The notes under the pieces: model-generated
What the model was told of the DNA's origin: nothing
Database searches by the model: none
What the model saw: only the letters and a program-made list of their open reading frames with translations
In this document: piece after piece, positions 20,695 through 20,845 of the stretch
Numbering within the stretch: the stretch's first letter is position 1
Layout of the letters: each line of letters opens with the position of its first letter
NCBI GenBank assembly: GCA_034440235.1
Contig: JAWXBR010000051.1
Span: 1-20,845 of the forward strand
Reading direction: 5' to 3'
DNA length: 20,845 nt
DNA from: JAWXBR01 sp034440235
Lineage (GTDB): Bacteria > Bacteroidota > Ignavibacteria > Kapaibacteriales > Kapaibacteriaceae
Translations under genes and position numbers: made by a program

Positions 20695-20845
20695 GACGCA
20701 CGTCGAGCGTCGGGCGAGATCCCCCCGTGTGTAAATGCGAACTCCCCCCCCGTCGCGATGCGCCCCTCTCATTAAGATGAGAGGGGCTTAAGAGCCGTAG
20801 ATATAGGGTGTTAACACACTTGTTTGGTGGACCACTTACCTTTAA
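20695..20845. other. Intergenic tail with C-tracts and hairpin
   Basis: No gene is seen. C6 (20721-20726) and C8 (20744-20751) tracts lie between the nuoI stop and the hairpin at 20762-20787. The last bases (TTACCTTTAA) resemble a -7 element for a gene beyond the window, but the TTG spacing does not fit. Confidence 0.5.
20762..20787. terminator. Perfect 11-bp hairpin after nuoI
   Basis: GCCCCTCTCAT (20762-20772), a TAAG loop and ATGAGAGGGGC (20777-20787) form a perfect stem. Only TTAAG follows, so a strict intrinsic terminator is not met, but the position after the last nuo gene suits an mRNA 3' end. It shares the CCCCT/AGGGG base with the leader hairpin at 2739-2766. Confidence 0.5.

Overview
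The window looks like chromosomal DNA from the Bacteroidota/FCB side of the tree, possibly a Chlorobi/Ignavibacteria/Kapabacteria-type lineage (inference). Two secreted proteins end in a type IX secretion (Por) sorting tail. The best promoter, at 2643-2672, has the Bacteroidota form TTG-N19-TATCTTTG. No gene start shows a strong Shine-Dalgarno sequence. No phylogenetic placement was computed.

Layout. (1) 1-2505 is a patchy, partly AT-rich accessory-looking stretch. It holds the 5' part of a secreted protein on the minus strand that runs off the window edge, a divergent pair of small DNA-binding proteins separated by an 11-bp-phased TTGAC array, and a small ferredoxin-fold-like protein. (2) A tRNA-Pro(UGG) on the minus strand follows at 2505-2579, with its own terminator and a candidate promoter. 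(3) 2643-10681 is a seven-gene co-directional plus-strand run: amidohydrolase-like secreted protein, alpha/beta hydrolase, M1 aminopeptidase with a sorting tail, PdxH, GNAT acetyltransferase, proteasome-like Ntn hydrolase, and a second sorting-tail protein. (4) 10750-12865 (minus) carries two permeases of an oligopeptide-type ABC transporter. (5) 13077-14671 is an AT-rich, tightly coupled three-gene cassette of unknown function. (6) 14687-16559 holds yraN, divergent from ruvA, then a degenerate HisA-like protein. (7) 16599-20694 holds a small outer-membrane-like protein, divergent from nuoG-nuoH-nuoI of respiratory complex I. (8) 20695-20845 is a non-coding tail with C-tracts and a perfect hairpin.

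How the genes work together. The secreted aminopeptidase and a peptide-type permease pair suggest use of extracellular protein or peptide. NuoGHI are membrane and peripheral parts of the NADH:quinone oxidoreductase. RuvA (Holliday junction binding) and PdxH (PLP synthesis) are housekeeping. The points most worth a second look are the three-gene cassette, an over-represented octamer AAGGGGCT (10 copies), start-proximal 21-bp and 39-bp tandem repeats in three genes for envelope or exported proteins, the phased TTGAC array between two HTH genes, and enzymes whose hallmark residues are missing (amidohydrolase, HisA-like) or exposed simply by Met removal (Ntn hydrolase).
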